Assembly (NCBI GenBank): GCA_900769705.1
Contig: CAAGHP010000009.1
Location: forward strand, 28,934-92,933
DNA: 64,000 bases
Direction: 5' to 3'
From: Alphaproteobacteria bacterium
GTDB taxonomy: Bacteria; Pseudomonadota; Alphaproteobacteria; RF32; CAG-239
Part shown: piece after piece, positions 33,268 to 41,539 of the stretch
How positions within the stretch are numbered: the stretch's first letter is position 1
Layout of the letters: each line of letters begins with the position of its first letter
Program-made: the position numbers and the translations under genes
Notes under the pieces: model-generated
What the model saw: only the letters and a program-made list of their open reading frames with translations
The model's database searches: none
What the model was told of the DNA's origin: nothing

Positions 33268-35253
33268 TTACATATTTTTCAAAGCCAAGGTTTCAAGCTC
33301 TTTGAGTTTGTCACGATATACCATGGCCTGCTCAAATTCCAAATTCTGAGCCGCTTCTTTCATCAGTTTGGTATATTCCTTGGTCATCTTTTCTATATTC
33401 TTAATTTTTTCGACATCTTTGCTTTCGTCTTTAACGAAATCGGTTTCAGTCATTTCTTTTAAGGTAGAAGAAATGCTTTTCTTAATTGTCTGCGGTGTAA
33501 TACCGTGAGCAATATTATATTCGGTTTGTTTTTTGCGGCGGCGCTCAGTTTCTTCTAAAGCAACTTTAATAGAATCCGTCATCTTGTCAGCATACAAAAT
33601 CACCCTGCCCTCAGCATTGCGCGCTGCCCGCCCGATAGTTTGAATAAGCGAACGGGTAGAACGAAGAAAACCCTCTTTATCTGCATCCAGAATCGCCACC
33701 AGTGAGCATTCAGGAATATCCAAACCCTCACGCAAAAGGTTGATACCAATCAACACGTCAAATACGCCCAAACGCAAATCGCGGATAATTTCTATACGCT
33801 CCAAAGTGTCTATGTCTGAATGCATATAACGGACTTTGACACCGTTGTCTTTGAGATATTCGGTTAAATCCTCAGCCATTTTTTTGGTCAATGTTGTCAC
33901 CAAAACACGCTCGCCTTTGGCTGCAGTTTTGCGGCATTCTTCCATTAAATCGTCAACCTGATTTTCGACCGGACGCACAATACAAAGCGGGTCGGTCAAA
34001 CCGGTTGGACGGATAACCTGTTCCGAGAATACTCCTTTACTCTGCCCCATTTCCCATTCTCCAGGGGTGGCCGAAACAAAGATGGTCTGCGGGCGCATTT
34101 TATCCCATTCTTCAAACTTCAGCGGACGATTATCCAAACATGACGGTAGGCGGAAACCATAGTCCGACAGCGTCATTTTACGGTTGCGGTCACCGCGGTA
34201 CATTGCCCCGATTTGCGGAACGGCGATATGGCTTTCATCAATAAAAAGCAAAGCGTTTTTCGGAAAATATTCAAACAAAGTCGGAGGCGGCTCGCCGGGG
34301 GCACGTCCGGTCAGGTAGCGCGAATAATTTTCAATGCCTTTGCAATGCCCTGTGGTGTCCATCATTTCCAAATCAAAGCGCGTACGCTGTTCCAAACGCT
34401 GAGCTTCCAGCAATTTGTCTTCGGCCTTAAATTGTTTTAAGCGTATTTCCAAATCTTCTTTAATATGCGTCATTGCCTGTGACAGTGCCGGACGCGGCGT
34501 TACATAGTGATTGGCCGGATACACGGTTATTTCATCAAGCTGGCGTGTTTTTTTGCCGGTCAAAACATCAAATTCATAAATCTCTTCAATTTCATCGCCG
34601 AAAAATGAAACTCTCCACGCCCTATCTTCATAGTGCGCCGGAAAAATATCCAAAGTATCACCCTGCACGCGGAATGTGCTGCGCACAAAATTAAAGCTGC
34701 AGCGCTCATACAGCAACTCTGTCAAATGCCGATTGACATCGTGAATATCCACCACATCGCCGACTTTAAGCCGGAACACCATAGATGAATACGACTCCAT
34801 GCTGCCCAAACCGTAAATACACGACACAGATGCAACAATAATCACATCGCGTTCTTCCAAAACATTACGCGTGGCGCCGTGGCGCATACGGTCTATTTGC
34901 TCGTTAATTGCCGAATCTTTTTCTATATAAGTATCGGTTTTCGGAATGTAGGCTTCAGGCTGATAATAATCATAGTACGACACAAAATATTCCACGCGAT
35001 TATTTGGAAAAAACTCTTTCATTTCCGAATACAGCTGCGCCGCCAAAATTTTGTTAGGTTCCATAATCAACGCCGGACGCTGACATTGTTCAATGATTTT
35101 CGCCATAGTAAAAGTCTTGCCGGAGCCGGTAACACCTAGCAAAACCTGATTGCGCTCACCGCGTTCAACTCCTTCGCACAGCTCTTTTATAGCCTGCGGT
35201 TGATCCCCCGACGGTTCAAACGGACTTTCGATTTTAAACTTCAAATCTTTCAT
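33268..35253 (-). CDS. uvrB: Excinuclease ABC subunit B
   Basis: A 661-residue protein with Walker A 'GVTGSGKTFTMAKI', beta-hairpin region 'YYDYYQPEAYIP', DEAD-like 'LLFIDESH', helicase motif VI 'QTIGRAARNAEGRVILY', and a C-terminal UVR domain 'YTKLMKEAAQNLEFEQAMVY'. It verifies DNA damage in nucleotide excision repair. The start is at 35253, four bases after the stop of the small exported gene upstream; the longer frame would run through that gene. No LexA box was seen. Confidence 0.97.
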   Translation of the reverse strand: MKDLKFKIESPFEPSGDQPQAIKELCEGVERGERNQVLLGVTGSGKTFTMAKIIEQCQRPALIMEPNKILAAQLYSEMKEFFPNNRVEYFVSYYDYYQPEAYIPKTDTYIEKDSAINEQIDRMRHGATRNVLEERDVIIVASVSCIYGLGSMESYSSMVFRLKVGDVVDIHDVNRHLTELLYERCSFNFVRSTFRVQGDTLDIFPAHYEDRAWRVSFFGDEIEEIYEFDVLTGKKTRQLDEITVYPANHYVTPRPALSQAMTHIKEDLEIRLKQFKAEDKLLEAQRLEQRTRFDLEMMDTTGHCKGIENYSRYLTGRAPGEPPPTLFEYFPKNALLFIDESHIAVPQIGAMYRGDRNRKMTLSDYGFRLPSCLDNRPLKFEEWDKMRPQTIFVSATPGEWEMGQSKGVFSEQVIRPTGLTDPLCIVRPVENQVDDLMEECRKTAAKGERVLVTTLTKKMAEDLTEYLKDNGVKVRYMHSDIDTLERIEIIRDLRLGVFDVLIGINLLREGLDIPECSLVAILDADKEGFLRSTRSLIQTIGRAARNAEGRVILYADKMTDSIKVALEETERRRKKQTEYNIAHGITPQTIKKSISSTLKEMTETDFVKDESKDVEKIKNIEKMTKEYTKLMKEAAQNLEFEQAMVYRDKLKELETLALKNM

Positions 35254-35257
35254 TTTC

Positions 35258-35617
35258 TTAATATCGATATTGATAGAATGAACGCAGATATTCGACAATC
35301 TGCTTTCTATCACTTAAAGTTTCTTTATCCAGCTTATCCGGAAGCGGCTGATTCAAGCTCCGCGCCAAAGCCCTTTCCGATTTATTGACTGAGATAGCAT
35401 ACGCTCTTAAATCTCTATCCGAATAATTATCCAGCATATATTGCAAAGATTTATCAGCCGGATGCATCATATATGCAATTTCATCAGGAGAAATAATATT
35501 TTGATTTCCGATATCTGCCTTTGATGTTTCTTTATAAACCCGCTTACGCGTGATTGTACCGGCGTCCGCATTTTGCGCTATAAATAAACTTAATAAAAAA
35601 AACAAACAATATTTCAT
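35258..35617 (-). CDS. Small exported protein upstream of uvrB, unknown
   Basis: A 119-residue protein with a signal peptide ending near 'QNADA'. The mature part is polar with 'HPADKSLQYMLDNYSDRDLR'. No family recognised. CGGAG precedes the ATG. It lies between a second exported gene (13-base gap) and uvrB (4-base gap), so a DNA repair gene sits at the end of an envelope-gene transcript, an uncommon context. Confidence 0.65.
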   Translation of the reverse strand: MKYCLFFLLSLFIAQNADAGTITRKRVYKETSKADIGNQNIISPDEIAYMMHPADKSLQYMLDNYSDRDLRAYAISVNKSERALARSLNQPLPDKLDKETLSDRKQIVEYLRSFYQYRY

Positions 35618-35630
35618 CTTTCTGCTCCGA

Positions 35631-36161
35631 TTATTGCAAACTTTTCAGTGTGTCATCAATAGTCTTTTCAATATCTACATTCGTTAAGGCATCAAAATTG
35701 CGTTTCACTTTGTTAAAAGACTGTTCCGTATTTCTTTTCAAATCATCATATCCCTGCAGCCATTCCATATCAAACATATCCGCATCATTTGTCGGCACCG
35801 GTCTAGGCTTGGCTGAGTTTTGCGAATCGTCATCTGCAAGAAATGCGCTGATTTTTTCAAAAAAGCCGCCTTCGCTATCGCTGTTTTGAGCCGCAGCCGC
35901 CCGCTGCGAAGCTTCTGCTTCCGCTTTTCGGCGCGCTGCTTGCCGCTGTCTGATGATTTCATTCTGACGTTCCATTTCGGCAATCATCTGCGCCTGCAAT
36001 TGATAAGCATCATCTTGATTTTTGCGCTGTTTGCTGTCTGTTTTATTGATTTTAACCGTGTTGTTGGAAGTTGCCCATGGATTAGCGGGCAAACCTCCTG
36101 CCGACACAGAGCTGGCAAGCGCAAAATAAATCACTAATCCGGCAATAAAAACTTTCATCAT
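35631..36161 (-). CDS. Exported Gln/Arg/Ala-rich protein, unknown
   Basis: A 176-residue protein with a signal peptide ending near 'SSVSA'. Then comes 'GGLPANPWA', a feature of some secretion-linked exported proteins in this kind of bacterium, and a charged helix with 'EMERQNEIIRQRQAARRKAEA' (about 60-95) that is likely coiled coil. The tail is acidic. GAGG precedes the ATG. First gene of a three-gene unit ending in uvrB. Confidence 0.6.
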   Translation of the reverse strand: MMKVFIAGLVIYFALASSVSAGGLPANPWATSNNTVKINKTDSKQRKNQDDAYQLQAQMIAEMERQNEIIRQRQAARRKAEAEASQRAAAAQNSDSEGGFFEKISAFLADDDSQNSAKPRPVPTNDADMFDMEWLQGYDDLKRNTEQSFNKVKRNFDALTNVDIEKTIDDTLKSLQ

Positions 36162-36212
36162 ACCCTCGCAAAACCGATATATTTTTTATTTTAACATAAA
36201 AGAAAATAAATG

Positions 36213-36854
36213 TCAGTCTTTTTGTTTTTTATTTTCCGGCTTTTCATGTTTTGCTTTTTTGCCGGCAGTTTCAGGCTCTATACCGTAAGCACAGAAAGTT
36301 TTGTCTTTGACTTCCGACTTTTTAACAATATAGGCCGGCGTGTTTACAACCGTGCAATTAGCCGGAATATCTTTTATTACAATGGCATTTGAGCCTATTT
36401 TTACATTTTTACCGATAGTAATAGGTCCCAAAATCTGAGCTCCGGAACCAATTGTAACATTGTCGCAAACAGTCGGATGCCGCTTTTCGAGCTTTTTGCC
36501 GTTTTCATCATAAAATTTGCGGCCGCCCAAAGTCACATCGTGATACAGCGTTACATTATTGCCGATTTCGGCTGTTTCGCCGATAACAACCCCCATGCCG
36601 TGATCAATCATAAAGCCTGCACCGATTTTTGCTCCCGGATGAATCTCTATACCGGTAAAGAATCTGGCTACCTGCGAAAGAATCCGCGCGGCCAGCAAAA
36701 AATTGCGCTGCCACAGAGCATGCGAAAGCCGATGCATCATAATTGCATGCAAGCCAGAAGAGCAAATAACAGCCTCCAACTTGCTGCGGGTTGCCGGATC
36801 TCTGTCCATGATTGCTTGAATGTCTTGTAAAATTATCTTGTAATTTGAATTCAT
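36213..36854 (-). CDS. cysE: Serine O-acetyltransferase
   Basis: A 213-residue enzyme of the short EpsC/CysE class. A helical N-terminus is followed by a left-handed beta-helix of hexapeptide repeats: 'IHPGAKIGAGFMIDHGMGVV', 'ETAEIGNNVTLYHDVTLGG', 'NVTIGSGAQILGPITIGKNV'. The active-site His and Asp lie in 'DHG' and 'HPTVCDNV'. It acetylates serine with acetyl-CoA, the first step of cysteine synthesis. The lysine-rich tail after 'YIVKKSEV' is longer than usual. AGGA lies before the ATG. Confidence 0.94.
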   Translation of the reverse strand: MNSNYKIILQDIQAIMDRDPATRSKLEAVICSSGLHAIMMHRLSHALWQRNFLLAARILSQVARFFTGIEIHPGAKIGAGFMIDHGMGVVIGETAEIGNNVTLYHDVTLGGRKFYDENGKKLEKRHPTVCDNVTIGSGAQILGPITIGKNVKIGSNAIVIKDIPANCTVVNTPAYIVKKSEVKDKTFCAYGIEPETAGKKAKHEKPENKKQKD

Positions 36855-36940
36855 TGTGTGATATATTCCTATAAAATTAACAATTTTTATTTAATGTAAC
36901 ACATTATATGTTAAATAAAAGTAATAAAACAGGAAAAAAT

Positions 36941-37717
36941 ATGGTAGAAGTTTTATTTAACGGCCATGCCGGCCGTCTGGAAGGCAGATATTATAAAAGT
37001 GAACGCCCGAATGCGCCGGTTGCATTGATTTTGCATCCGCATCCTCAATACGGCGGAACAATGAATAATAAAGTTGTTTATACGCTGTTTAGCTGCTTTA
37101 AGGATTTAGGCTTTTCGGTTTTACGTTTTAATTTTCGCAGCGTTGGCCGCTCGCAGGGACAGTTTGAAGACGGTCCGGGCGAACTTTCGGATGCCACAAT
37201 TGCTCTGGACTGGCTGCAAAATATGAATCCGGACGCTAAACAATGCTGGATTGCCGGATATTCTTTCGGGGCTTGGATTGGTTTGCAGCTTTTAATGCGC
37301 CGTCCGGATATAAATAATTTTATTGCCGTATCTCCTCCGGCTAATGAAAAAGATTTTTCATTTTTGGCACCGTGTCCGGCTTCAGGATTGATTATTCAAG
37401 GCGGCAAAGACGAGATTGTCAACCCGTATCAGGTTGAATCCATGGCGCACAAACTCAACCAACAGCGTAATGTCGACATTGACTTTGCCCTGATTGAAGA
37501 CGGCGATCACATGTATAACAACCACTTGGGTGATTTATATAAAGTCAGCGGACAATATGTTATCAGCGCCCTGCAGCGCCGCTCGCCACTAAAAAAACGC
37601 CGCGGCCGCCGCAAAAAATCGAAGCTGGACGACGATTTGCTGCTGGAAGGTCCTGAAGATGAGGAAATCTTAGACAACGATATTGATGATGAAGATGATT
37701 TGAACAGCGAGGAATAA
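36941..37717 (+). CDS. Alpha/beta hydrolase (COG2945-like) with a charged tail
   Basis: A 258-residue protein. The fold begins 'APVALILHPHPQYGGTMNN', and the nucleophile elbow is 'GYSFGAWIG' with Ser. An Asp ('GGKDEIVNP') and His ('DGDHMYNNH') complete the triad. After about residue 215 comes a basic stretch ('KKRRGRRKKSK') and then a very acidic tail. Substrate unknown. It lies one base ahead of the lepB GTG, so it heads the lepB-rnc-era operon. Confidence 0.87.
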   Translation: MVEVLFNGHAGRLEGRYYKSERPNAPVALILHPHPQYGGTMNNKVVYTLFSCFKDLGFSVLRFNFRSVGRSQGQFEDGPGELSDATIALDWLQNMNPDAKQCWIAGYSFGAWIGLQLLMRRPDINNFIAVSPPANEKDFSFLAPCPASGLIIQGGKDEIVNPYQVESMAHKLNQQRNVDIDFALIEDGDHMYNNHLGDLYKVSGQYVISALQRRSPLKKRRGRRKKSKLDDDLLLEGPEDEEILDNDIDDEDDLNSEE

Positions 37718-37718
37718 A

Positions 37719-38516
37719 GTGAAAGCAACCATAAAAAATGTTTTTTCATCTGCAAAAACAAATCCGGCTCCTTTGAATACTGACACTAAAAACTCAAGCA
37801 CATTCGGCGAAAACTTAAAAACCGTTTTTTTAGCGATTTTTATTGCTTTGATTATACGCAGTTTCTTCTTTGAACCGTTCCGTATTCCATCCGGATCAAT
37901 GTATCCAACCCTGCGCGTCGGTGACTATTTGTTTGTCAGCAAATATACTTACGGCTATTCGCGCTATTCTTTTCCGGCCGGATTACCGCTGTTTGAAGGG
38001 CGCATTTGGTACACTCAGCCGCAGCGGGGAGATGTAGTGGTATTCAGACCGACAAATAAGCCGCGCACCGATTTTATTAAACGTATTATCGGCTTACCCG
38101 GCGATAAAATTCAAGTCAAAGAAGGCCGACTTTATATCAATGATAAAATGGTAGAAAGAGCCGAAACAGACCGCTATGTGATTGATGAATATGTAGAGAT
38201 TCCGGAATTTTACCATCAATACACCGAAACTCTGCCTGAAGGCAAAGAGCATAAAATCATTGAAATTTCCGACAGCGAGCGCATTGTTGACAACACCGAT
38301 GTGTTTGTAGTACCGGAAGATTCTTTCTTTATGATGGGCGATAACCGCGACCGCTCGGATGACAGCCGCATAAGTGTCGGTTTTGTTCCCAAAGAAAATC
38401 TGGTCGGCAAAGCCCGCTTTCTTTTCTTTTCTCACAATGACAAGGGCGAAATTTACGAGCCTTGGACATGGTTTAAGGCTATTCGTTGGAATCGTTTTTT
38501 CAAAGGAATTTACTAA
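37719..38516 (+). CDS. lepB: Signal peptidase I
   Basis: A 265-residue membrane protease that starts with GTG, with GAGG just upstream inside the hydrolase tail. One membrane helix ('TVFLAIFIALIIRSFFF') precedes the catalytic Ser in 'RIPSGSMYPTLRVGDYLF'. The general-base Lys is in 'TDFIKRIIGLPGD', and 'MGDNRDRSDDSR' completes the type I pattern. It cuts signal peptides on the periplasmic side; this window encodes many clients. The gene leads rnc and era, the typical alphaproteobacterial order. Confidence 0.96.
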   Translation: MKATIKNVFSSAKTNPAPLNTDTKNSSTFGENLKTVFLAIFIALIIRSFFFEPFRIPSGSMYPTLRVGDYLFVSKYTYGYSRYSFPAGLPLFEGRIWYTQPQRGDVVVFRPTNKPRTDFIKRIIGLPGDKIQVKEGRLYINDKMVERAETDRYVIDEYVEIPEFYHQYTETLPEGKEHKIIEISDSERIVDNTDVFVVPEDSFFMMGDNRDRSDDSRISVGFVPKENLVGKARFLFFSHNDKGEIYEPWTWFKAIRWNRFFKGIY

Positions 38517-38518
38517 TA

Positions 38519-39172
38519 ATGTCTCAGCTGGAAGATATTTTGCAATATCACTTTCATAATCAGCATTTGCTGACGCAGGCTTTAACTCACAGCAGCGTGA
38601 CAAATAATGAACACCGCAACTATGAGCGGCTGGAATTTTTGGGCGACAGAGTGCTAGGAATGACAATGGCGCATCTGCTGTTTAAAATGTTTCCGGATGA
38701 CAGAGAAGGCCAGCTCTCGCAACGCCATGTCAAACTGGTATGCGCTGACACGGTGGCAGAAGTCGCTCTGAAATTGCATCTTAATGACTATATAATAGCA
38801 AAAGACAAAGAAACAGTCAAAAGTATAAATGTGCTATGCGACGTGGGAGAAGCAATTATCGGCGCTATATATATTGATTCTGATATTGAAGAGGCCATTG
38901 CTTTTGTGGAGCGCAACTGGAAAGATTTGATAGATAAATCCGACAACGGCTCGCAAAAAGACTTTAAAACTCGATTACAGGAAAAATTTCATGCTTTGCA
39001 CCTGACATCTCCGGTTTATGAACTTCTTGCCAAAGAAGGCAGCGAGCATGAGCCATTATTTAAAGTAAAAGTTACACTCAATGATGAAACGTTTGCGTTC
39101 GGCAAAGGCAAAAATAAAAAAGCCGCCGAACAGCAAGCTGCCGGTAATCTTTTGGAAATTATGGATAAATAA
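38519..39172 (+). CDS. rnc: Ribonuclease III
   Basis: A 217-residue enzyme. The catalytic signature 'NYERLEFLGDRVLGM' and the second acidic site 'DVGEAIIGAIYID' are intact. A C-terminal double-stranded RNA-binding domain ends 'GKGKNKKAAEQQAAGNLLE'. It processes rRNA precursors and cuts duplex RNAs. I chose ATG 38519, just after the lepB stop. The era ATG begins one base after its stop. Confidence 0.97.
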   Translation: MSQLEDILQYHFHNQHLLTQALTHSSVTNNEHRNYERLEFLGDRVLGMTMAHLLFKMFPDDREGQLSQRHVKLVCADTVAEVALKLHLNDYIIAKDKETVKSINVLCDVGEAIIGAIYIDSDIEEAIAFVERNWKDLIDKSDNGSQKDFKTRLQEKFHALHLTSPVYELLAKEGSEHEPLFKVKVTLNDETFAFGKGKNKKAAEQQAAGNLLEIMDK

Positions 39173-39173
39173 C

Positions 39174-40070
39174 ATGAAAAAAACTCGCTGCGGATTTGTT
39201 GCTTTAATAGGCGCGCCAAACGCCGGAAAATCAACCATAACCAACAACTTCGTCGGTTCCAAGGTTTCGATTGTTTCACCCAAAGCTCAAACCACCCGCA
39301 CCACCATAAAAGGCATAGGTATATATGACAACACACAGATAATTTTTTTAGACACGCCTGGGATTTTTGCCCCGAAACGCCGTTTAGACAGAGCCATGGT
39401 GGCTTCGGCGTGGAATGGATTTGGCGATGCTGATATAAATGTATTGGTGGTTGACGCCAAACGCGGAATGAACGAAGAAACATCGGCGATTATAGATGAA
39501 CTTATTAAGCGCGACGCCCACGCGGTTTTAGCCTTTAATAAAATAGATTTGGTATCGCAGGAACGGCTTGAAGAACTCAAGGAAGAATTTGAAAATTTGT
39601 TTCAATTTGATGCCGTATTTATGTTTTCTGCGCAATCCGGTGATCATATAACCGAATTTTATGAATATCTGGCTGAGAATCTACCCGAAAGTCCGTGGTA
39701 TTATCCGGAAGAGCAGATGTCGGATATGCCGCTGAAATTGCTGGCCGCTGAAATTGTACGCGAAAAGTTGTTTTTGAATCTGCGGCAGGAACTTCCATAC
39801 GCGCTAACGGTTGAACCTGAATTATGGGAGCATAAAACTGACGGCTCTATCCGTGCCGAAATGACAATCTATGTGGAACGCGACAGCCACAAAACCATAA
39901 TTATCGGCCATAACGGAGCTATGATAAAAAAAATCGGACAAGCCGCGCGACTGGAACTGGAAGAACTGCTGGATGAGCGCATCCACCTGTTTTTATTTGT
40001 AAAAGTACGAGAAAACTGGGGCAATGACCCTGCCCGCTATAGCGATTGGGGCTTGAATTTCAAGTCATAG
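39174..40070 (+). CDS. era: GTPase Era
   Basis: A 298-residue protein with G1 'GAPNAGKSTI', G3 'DTPGIF', G4 'NKID' and a C-terminal KH domain ('IIGHNGAMIKKIGQAARLEL') that binds the 3' end of 16S rRNA during 30S assembly. The length is normal for ATG 39174, one base after rnc. A terminator follows. Confidence 0.97.
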   Translation: MKKTRCGFVALIGAPNAGKSTITNNFVGSKVSIVSPKAQTTRTTIKGIGIYDNTQIIFLDTPGIFAPKRRLDRAMVASAWNGFGDADINVLVVDAKRGMNEETSAIIDELIKRDAHAVLAFNKIDLVSQERLEELKEEFENLFQFDAVFMFSAQSGDHITEFYEYLAENLPESPWYYPEEQMSDMPLKLLAAEIVREKLFLNLRQELPYALTVEPELWEHKTDGSIRAEMTIYVERDSHKTIIIGHNGAMIKKIGQAARLELEELLDERIHLFLFVKVRENWGNDPARYSDWGLNFKS

Positions 40071-40093
40071 CCGCAGCTTTGAACAAAATTGCT

Positions 40094-40125
40094 AAATCCT
40101 TGAGTTTTCAAGGATTTTATTTTTA
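40094..40125 (+). terminator. Terminator of the lepB-rnc-era operon
   Basis: AAATCCTTGA (40094-40103) pairs perfectly with TCAAGGATTT (40108-40117) and is followed by a T-rich run. Confidence 0.85.
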
Positions 40126-40217
40126 CAATTTAAAATTATTTTTATTTTTCAATATGTTAAATGTAAGGTATTATAATACCGCTGAAATAAAATATTGAAA
40201 AATGTATGTTTTTTTAG

Positions 40218-40245
40218 TTGACAAGCAGAATAATTTGTGTATATT
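40218..40245 (+). promoter_or_regulatory. Promoter of rplM-rpsI
   Basis: TTGACA (40218-40223) and TATATT (40240-40245) are 16 bases apart. This gives a short leader of roughly 36 bases before the rplM ATG. No ribosomal-protein mimic structure is apparent in it. Confidence 0.75.
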
Positions 40246-40287
40246 GAGAGCGAATTTAATAACATTTTTAACAAGAAAGAGATAAAA

Positions 40288-40758
40288 ATGATTTCTACAC
40301 ATTCTACAAAACCTGCCGACATCGAAAGAAAATGGTATGTTGTTGATGCCAGCGGTGTTATTTTGGGCAGACTTTCTGCTGAAATCGCTAAGATTCTCCG
40401 CGGTAAAAACAAGCCTTATTTCACTCCGAACTTGGACTGCGGCGACTATGTCGTTGTTATTAACGCTGACAAAGTCAAATTAACCGGTAAAAAATTGACA
40501 GATAAGCATTATTATCAGCATACCGGATTTATCGGCAGCGTAAAAGATACTACAGCCGGTAAAATTTTGAACAGCCGTTTCCCGGAAAGAGTTATTCAAA
40601 AAGCTGTTGAACGTATGATTTCCCGCAACCCGTTGGGCCGTCAGATGATGACAAAACTCAAAGTATATGCCGGTGAAAATCACCCTCATACTGCGCAAAA
40701 TCCGATTGTTTTGGATATTGCTTCTCAGAACCCTAAAAATAAAAGGAGTGCTTTGTAA
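40288..40758 (+). CDS. rplM: 50S ribosomal protein L13
   Basis: A 156-residue protein with the L13 core 'WYVVDASGVILGRLSAEIAK', 'GDYVVVINADKVKLTGKK', 'VERMISRNPLGRQMM' and 'KVYAGENHPHTAQNP'. It is an early-assembling protein of the large subunit. GAAAGAGA precedes the ATG. It overlaps rpsI by one base (TAATG), the universal L13-S9 pair. Confidence 0.98.
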   Translation: MISTHSTKPADIERKWYVVDASGVILGRLSAEIAKILRGKNKPYFTPNLDCGDYVVVINADKVKLTGKKLTDKHYYQHTGFIGSVKDTTAGKILNSRFPERVIQKAVERMISRNPLGRQMMTKLKVYAGENHPHTAQNPIVLDIASQNPKNKRSAL

Positions 40759-41240
40759 TGGCTACTAAAAAAATCGAATCTTTGCAGGATATTAAAGCTG
40801 CTACTGCTGCTAACACAGAAGCAAAAGCTCCTCGCAAGTCTGTAAAAGACAAAAAAGGCCGCTCTTATGCTACCGGTAAAAGAAAAGACGCTGTAGCCAG
40901 AGTATGGGTTATGCCTGGTAAAGGAAATATTACCATTAACGAAAAATCTATGGATGAATACTTTGCTCGTCCGGTTTTGAAAATGGTTATCAATCAGCCG
41001 TTTGTTGTTACAAACCGCGAAAATGAATTTGACGTTGTCTGCACAGTTAAAGGCGGCGGTTTATCCGGTCAGGCCGGCGCTATCAAACACGGTATCGCTA
41101 AAGCTTTGAACGAATACGAACCGGAACTGAGAACAGTTTTGAAACAAGCTGGCTTCTTGACACGTGATGATCGTGTTGTTGAACGTAAAAAATACGGTAA
41201 AGCTAAAGCTCGTCGTTCTTACCAATTCTCTAAACGTTAA
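40758..41240 (+). CDS. rpsI: 30S ribosomal protein S9
   Basis: A 160-residue protein. A lineage-typical Lys/Ala-rich extension of about 30 residues precedes the S9 core 'YATGKRKDAVARVWVMPG' and it ends in the conserved 'KARRSYQFSKR', whose last residues touch P-site tRNA. AAAGGAG lies before the coupled ATG. Confidence 0.98.
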   Translation: MATKKIESLQDIKAATAANTEAKAPRKSVKDKKGRSYATGKRKDAVARVWVMPGKGNITINEKSMDEYFARPVLKMVINQPFVVTNRENEFDVVCTVKGGGLSGQAGAIKHGIAKALNEYEPELRTVLKQAGFLTRDDRVVERKKYGKAKARRSYQFSKR

Positions 41241-41260
41241 TCGTTTGGCAAATTGTTTGC

Positions 41261-41292
41261 AAAAAGGAGATGTAAACTTCATCTCCTTTTTT
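41261..41292 (+). terminator. Terminator of rplM-rpsI
   Basis: AAGGAGATG (from 41264) pairs with CATCTCCTT (41280-41288) around a seven-base loop, followed by T residues. The next 247 bases to adhE are AT-rich and hold nothing recognised. Confidence 0.87.
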
Positions 41293-41539
41293 GTTTTATG
41301 CCTACAAAAAAATCGCAGGCTCTGCGACCAGCGTTTAATAGTTTCTATTTAATTTTAGAAAATTTCTCCACTATATAAAATAACTTTAAAAGTATGCAGA
41401 AAAAAACAAAATAAAACTTAGAGAAATCACCTTCATCATCAAGCACAGCGATAGCATTAGAATTTAATCAGGACAACATTTTAAACTAAAAACACGGAGC
41501 AAGCTGCCCTGCCCCATGTTCTGCATTATAAACAACAAA

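Noticed and set aside
36855..36940. ATTTAA…TTAAAT inverted repeat before the hydrolase gene
   Set aside because: The arms are short and purely A/T in AT-rich DNA, so chance is likely.
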